64,000 nucleotides of DNA, taken from Chondrilla cf. caribensis. Its lineage: Eukaryota > Porifera > Demospongiae > Chondrillida > Chondrillidae. The DNA is taken from the NCBI GenBank assembly GCA_964020155.1, contig OZ026567.1, forward strand, positions 2,035,430-2,099,429. Reading direction: 5' to 3'. Of the stretch, positions 59,301 through 64,000 are shown piece by piece. Both the position numbers and the translations under genes were made by a program. The notes below the pieces were generated by a model. That model worked only from the letters and a program-made list of their open reading frames with translations. It was not told where the DNA came from and ran no database searches. Within the stretch, counting starts at the first letter, position 1. Every line of letters begins with the position of its first letter.

Positions 59301-62300
59301 TACAATACTTGTCTGTTCGTTCAGAGAGTTGGACAAACAAGTGTTCGATAATACATGGTGTCCGTTAATTGATTACCTACTATAACTGTTGGCGAATTTA
59401 TACTAACTTTTAACTGAAAACCATTAAGCGTTAAAAGTTAATTTTAGTATACCTTTCTTGGATCCGTACCACACTTCAATTTTGTTAGGTAAGCTATGGC
59501 ACTGTTCTTCAGAGATGATTACGCCAACTGTTAGATTTGAATCACCAACAAAGAAAGGCTACTAAGTATATTATAGTCTGTGTGACTCTGGTGCAATCAA
59601 GGTGTCAAGAATAAAATACTACAGTATACATACCAGGGCCGGAGCAAGCTCTGCGTTAGTGGTACGGCCATGAGCGTAGCATATATAGCGAATCGTATTG
59701 GCATGTACATGACACGAAATTGGATGCATCATTATAATATTATGATCCAGTGTTTCCCCCAGGCCATTTTAGCAGGGCGCCCCACCCTGCTAAAATTTCT
59801 GACCGCCCTTCTATTTTTATAACAATAATAATATTATACTAAACTGTAAGATAATGGTGAAACCTATTTTGGGATAATAAGTTATTCAGTATAATATTAT
59901 ATCTAAAACCGTGGGACATGTGTGTAAGAATGGATGGGCCTATCTGCATTAATTTTACTGTTCCACGTGGTAATGGCGTCTTTCTTAGGTTCAGAAGAAC
60001 CTTCGCTGGAGTTATTACGTTCGACGAAGCTTCAGCGTACGAATTCCAGCCCAATTTCTTAGTCTCGGCGTTCAAAATCGGCGTATTAGAAGTTACGCAA
60101 TAGACATCATGGCGACTTTGAGCATAGTATCAGATTTTGAAGCTTAGTTTGAGGGAAATTGTGAACGAAATTCTCTGTAAGGGGGCCAATGTTACATTTA
60201 CCACTGTTAGAATAGTTAAGGTTATCATATCTTTGGTTGATGCCATGAACTTCATTATTAGTGACATTTTAATTTTTTAAGGCCATGGCCAAAAAGTGGT
60301 ACGGCCATGGCCGTAGTAGCCGTACCAATTGCGCCGGCCCTGCATACATGAAATTCTATTATGATGACAGGTGAACTAGGATTATGTGCCTTGCATTTCA
60401 GCTTGGCAATATTGTAGAAGCGAAGTAGCTGGAAGAGGTCCATTACAGCATGTGTGCACAGGTGACCCCATGTATAGTGGCCTTGTATTGGTTGCTGTAC
60501 ATGAACAAGTACCTAGCACCCACTCAGGACCACAAACACAGATATATGAGAGAAATTGATCATTGCTAGAAGGTAATACAACATACCAATGTAACTACAT
60601 ACCCGTCCAACTGGTATGTAGTTACATTGGTATGCATTCTACACACGAACCATCTACCATCACAAACAGGTCATATTACAATCAAACACACACTTGATAA
60701 ACAGAGATTTGTGGCACAATCAATGACACTAATTAATTGCTCTGAATATAATAAAAATTTGGTCAGTGTTTGCATAAACGTTTATAGGGATTTAGGGAAA
60801 GTGAAACATTATTCTAATTCTATATATAATATCTGGATTTGCTAAATTAAATGGTAATAACTGTTAATATATACAAGAATAAAACTCTTTAAATTTTAAT
60901 AATTTTATTGTTATTGTCTTATAGGTTTATCAAAATATTACTGATACGGTAAGAATCACATTTAGCACAATAGTAATTATTGAAACCCACTTTTCTGACA
61001 AATTGGAGCACTTCCTGACCAAACAACATCAGAAGTACACACTCTCGTGCTGTCACCAACAAGACCATATCCTCTGTCACAATCATAGGAGACACGAGTA
61101 CCATTTCCTGTGCATCCACTGGTGGAGCCATTACTGGGTGGTTGTGGACATGGACACACAGCTGCAGAACATTAGATACTGTAATAAAGTCTAAAAACAT
61201 ACATCCAATTCAAATACATATTATAATATGTCATATGTACATTCATTAGTGCAGAAATTTGGCATGCATGGTCATATTTTGGAAATTTTACCAAATTGTA
61301 CACCACCACCCAAACTATTTATCAAGTATGCATGTTTCTCAAATGTGTATGCATTCTGTTTATTTATTTATAAGGAATTAATATGAATTATTAATAGTGA
61401 AAGACATTATTCAGCTGGAGATAAATACTAACCATTTGAACAAGTTGGGGGATTTCCTGACCATATGCCACTAATACACAATCTACTGCTGTTACCAACA
61501 AGATGGTATCCACTGTCACAGGAGTAGGAGATATGATAGCCTTTTCCAATACATCCACTGGTGGATCCGTTACTGGGTGGTTGTGGGCATGGACACAAAT
61601 CTGTAGAATGTTCACATCATGAGTACAGTCAGCAATTACAAAAGACTGTACTGTATATGTATATATGCCACAGGCACTACATTTGCGTGTGGGGGTAGGA
61701 CTAATCTGATATAGGCCATGGTATTGAGTCATATAATGGCAATCATGCAGGAAATAACAAAATAAGATAAAGTGCTGACCCTCAGCTGATGAACAATACA
61801 CCAGTCTATCCACAGTGAGGTTACATCGCAAGTCATTGGAATAATATCTGTCTATAGTGAAAATTTTTATGGTGCATATAATCCTCCAGCTTTATCAAGT
61901 TACATGGAATAATAATAATATTATATGTTCGCGTGTTGATTTTACTAATTTCTTTGTTTTCTATTGGCACTGAAGGCATTAAAACAGATAAATTATGTTT
62001 CATTCCAATTTCCTGGAACACCATGCAAGGTTTAGTTATGTCCCTTCCAAACGAGATGTGTCACATTTTCAATTTATTACAAAGGTGTCGGAAGGGACAT
62101 TCGGTACACGCCACAGACAATGTACAGTCTTCTGCAAATTTCTGTAATTGATCACTTCAGCAATCTTCGGATATCTGTGCAACATTCTGTGAACATTGCC
62201 ACGGTTTTTGAAAAATTGTTATTGACTACTGCATTTCTATGTACATAGGTATGACCAGACATTCACATTGTATCTGTACATTACAGTACAGTCCATAAAA

Positions 62301-63656
62301 AAGGTAACGGCAATTTCAATTGCTGGTTTTCGGATAATGGATAAATTTCAACCTTTATCAGTAAACCGTTAAACGTAAACTGTTAACCCATTATGTAAGC
62401 GCATTTCCATGCAACATAACGTGTACATAACATGTGATTAACTAACAGATTTACGAGTTTTATCAAGGTAATGATACGTAGTTGTACTTACTAACGGACG
62501 TAGCCACGCTCTCACCCAAGCAAGTTCTTATCACTGTTTTATCATGGGCAAAGTACTTGTTAGATATTCGAACAATGGTATGATGGCAAGGAATTTTTGT
62601 ATGTTAGTGCAGAGAGAACGCTACCAGTCCCTTGAGGATTGGAGAGTTGGTTACAATAATTACAACAATTCTTTCCAATTTGCTGAAATCACACTTCGAT
62701 TAAAAGCACTTTTGCTATGCTGTGACATATATACGTGTTCGTACATAGGGATATGATTTTCGGTTAACGGATGGCAGACTTACCATCCTTCAGGCCACAG
62801 ACTGCAGGATCTGAAGCATACCAGCCAATACATTCAAGGGTTTTGGGGTTCATCAAATGGAGGAGAAGCCCTGCAGAATGCTCAGATTTGAACCCAATCG
62901 AAAAGGTTTGGGAGTCTATGAAGTACTCTTTATTAAAGAATATGTTTGAGCCCAAAATCATTATAAGTGTAATGTATTGGTATTGGCACGTGTTTTATGA
63001 ATTTCCTTTGATCCACCTGCCATGACACAAGCTATGGTTAATCCCTCGACTAATACTTTGATACATACGTAACAACCATTCGAACACGTATTAACATGTA
63101 CCACAAGGCAAACTTTGCCTTGCCCAAAGTAGTCACATATATACATGCACATCTGACCATATCTTGACCACACCCATGCAACAGAATGCCGGAGGAATTT
63201 GGTTGCAAAGGTGCTGGTCAATACACTTCAGCCCTGATAAAGTTGGAATAATTATTATGTGGTAATGACATCACCACTAATAACAGTGTCACCCTTGATT
63301 GGTTAAGAAAATGCTTTCCTAATGATTGCAAATCACACACTGTCAGATACCCATACCTTCACACACTACTCCAGCATCATAATAGTGATCACAGTTATGT
63401 CTACCCCAGCCTCCGTGAGAGCAGTCAAATAGACTATTCTCCCTCCCTGAACAGTGAACATAATCCAACCAGATCCTTCCAGTTCCTCGTCCAAAGTGCC
63501 TCCACAACGAGATAGCTATTCGGTACCCCAGCATCCTACACACCACATTGCCATCTGTGTTGCTCCAATAATCATTACAAACAGTTCCCCAAGTTCCATT
63601 GTAGTATACTTCAACATGTCCTTCATTGGGAGTACTCCCTCCAACAAGACGAACAC
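55621..63656 (-). CDS. SRCR/Sushi type I membrane receptor, 3' part (5' end beyond window)
   Basis: Cell-surface multi-module receptor of a type common in sponges (SRCR plus SCR/Sushi aggregation or scavenger receptors). Exons seen: SRCR-A 63656-63357; Sushi-1 61600-61433; Sushi-2 61161-60991; SRCR-B 57900-57601; Sushi-3 56725-56558; transmembrane 56001-55868; cytoplasmic 55791-55621. All module exons are phase 1-1, so they can be duplicated or skipped in frame; total 470 codons in window. SRCR exons show GTVCND.WSNTDGNVVC and six cysteines (group A-like). Sushi exons start CPCPQPPSNGSTSGC. The membrane span (HIGALIGSLVAILCTCVVCV) is followed by Cys residues and FKRRK. The 56-residue tail contains PPPW and LPSY. 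The first visible exon is internal; signal peptide and upstream modules lie to the right. Two tandem genes rather than one remain possible. Confidence 0.85.
56260..56325. repeat. (GT)n microsatellite
   Basis: Pure run next to the left long inverted-repeat arm; CA on the receptor strand. Confidence 0.95.
56330..57179. repeat. 75-bp long inverted repeats bracketing the Sushi-3 exon
   Basis: Left arm 56330-56404 and right arm 57105-57179 are complementary at 74 of 75 positions. The left arm starts TATATGTGAAATTACTAGTA and the right arm ends with its complement. The 700-bp interior contains the Sushi-3 exon and a second inverted repeat (CTGAATATAACAACCCTATA at 56992 against GATATAGGGATTGTTATACT near 57061). 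Confidence 0.9.
57340..57960. repeat. SRCR-B copy of a duplicated block
   Basis: Exon and flanks are nearly identical to about 63090-63720, including non-coding TGACCATATCTTGACCACAC and GGAATTTGGTTGCAAAGGTG. Confidence 0.85.
59634..60342. mobile_element. hAT-like non-autonomous element
   Basis: Ends CAGGGCCGGAGCAA and TTGCGCCGGCCCTG form 14-bp inverted repeats with one mismatch, with subterminal GTGGTACGGCCATG copies. CATAC abuts both ends. Inside, at about 59755-59815, CAGTGTTTCCCCCAGGCC with a TTTTAGCAGGG hairpin looks like a second, nested element. No transposase. It lies in a receptor intron. Confidence 0.7.
60583..60633. repeat. Perfect 21-bp hairpin
   Basis: ATACCAATGTAACTACATAC(C) at 60583-60603 pairs perfectly with 60613-60633 across a 9-nt loop. 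Receptor intron. Confidence 0.9.
61380..61710. repeat. Sushi-1 block, near-identical to the Sushi-3 block
   Basis: The exon and about 100 bp on each side match about 56500-56830 with few differences, part of the same segmental duplication as the SRCR blocks. Confidence 0.85.
62771..62945 (+). mobile_element. Tc1/mariner transposase C-terminal fragment
   Basis: An open frame contains SDLNPIEKVWESMKYSLLKN, the conserved C-terminal block of Tc1-type DDE transposases (SPDLNPIE.W). Upstream catalytic blocks are not visible. It is antisense in the receptor intron and is a dead fragment. Confidence 0.75.
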
Positions 63657-63720
63657 CTGGATACAAAGATTAAAAATGATATTAATAGGAAAAATGATGA
63701 GTAAGAATAGTCACTCAATC
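63090..63720. repeat. SRCR-A copy of a duplicated block
   Basis: Partner of 57340-57960; includes the SRCR-A exon and intron flanks. Confidence 0.85.
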
Positions 63721-64000
63721 AATAGTATAAGAAGTGATGCGATCCTCGTGCATAATAGGATGAATCCCTCTCTGATTGTAGTTGGTATTAACACAAATAA
63801 TTCCACCATAATATATTTAGTGGTGTCCATGTCTTAACCATTATATCATCTGTTGCTAACGCTTTATACTGTTGCTAGCGCTTTATGCATTATAAAATTG
63901 CTGTATAATAGTACTGTTTCTATGGTAACGGATGCTATATATATATATATATTATTCAATTTTTAAGGGTATAGTTACTGGTTCTATGGCATTTTCTTTT

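Overview
This is a stretch of animal nuclear genome, most likely from a sponge. All seven protein genes are split by GT-AG introns. They include metazoan-type BCOR, CEP295 and ATP6AP2 homologues and a membrane protein built from SRCR and Sushi modules, a combination well known from sponges. Introns are packed with (CA)n/(TG)n tracts, minisatellites and small inverted-repeat elements. The phylum is inferred from gene content; no marker gene settles it.

I reconstructed exon-intron structures by hand from splice consensus, reading phase and family conservation. Left to right: (1) 612-4407, minus, a secreted pectin-acetylesterase/Notum-family carboxylesterase, 9 exons; (2) 4469-9203, plus, NUFIP1 homologue, 8 exons; (3) 10807-21160, minus, BCOR-like ankyrin plus PUFD co-repressor, 11 coding exons and a probable leader exon; (4) 21251-29568, plus, ATP6AP2 (V-ATPase accessory protein/prorenin-receptor family), 13 exons; (5) 30513-39297, minus, DNAJC3/P58IPK, 14 exons plus a probable 13-nt microexon; (6) 39519-54032, plus, CEP295-like centriolar protein with ALMS motif, 20 exons; (7) 55621-63656 and beyond, minus, a type I SRCR/Sushi receptor whose 5' end lies past the right edge. 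In every complete gene the spliced exons add up to one uninterrupted frame.

The genes alternate strictly (- + - + - + -). This gives three head-to-head pairs whose start codons lie 61, about 90 (or 228 from the main BCOR start) and 221 bp apart, and three tail-to-tail junctions of about 0.9-1.6 kb. The divergent intervals hold readable control sites: a perfect ER-stress element upstream of DNAJC3, a CLEAR-type GTCACGTG box next to the ATP6AP2 start together with a palindromic CRE, and a CACGTG box between the esterase and NUFIP1. The genes do not form one pathway. Several concern proteostasis and organelles (NUFIP1: snoRNP assembly and ribophagy; ATP6AP2: lysosome/V-ATPase; DNAJC3: ER folding).

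Two tRNA genes are nested in introns: initiator tRNA-Met (antisense in DNAJC3) and tRNA-Phe(GAA) (sense in CEP295). Mobile DNA includes a 5'-truncated LINE with an intact 558-codon reverse-transcriptase frame, a Tc1/mariner fragment, pogo-like and other MITEs, a hAT-like element and several long hairpins. The most unusual structures are a minisatellite grown out of a NUFIP1 exon and its 5' splice site, and 75-bp near-perfect inverted repeats bracketing a Sushi exon.
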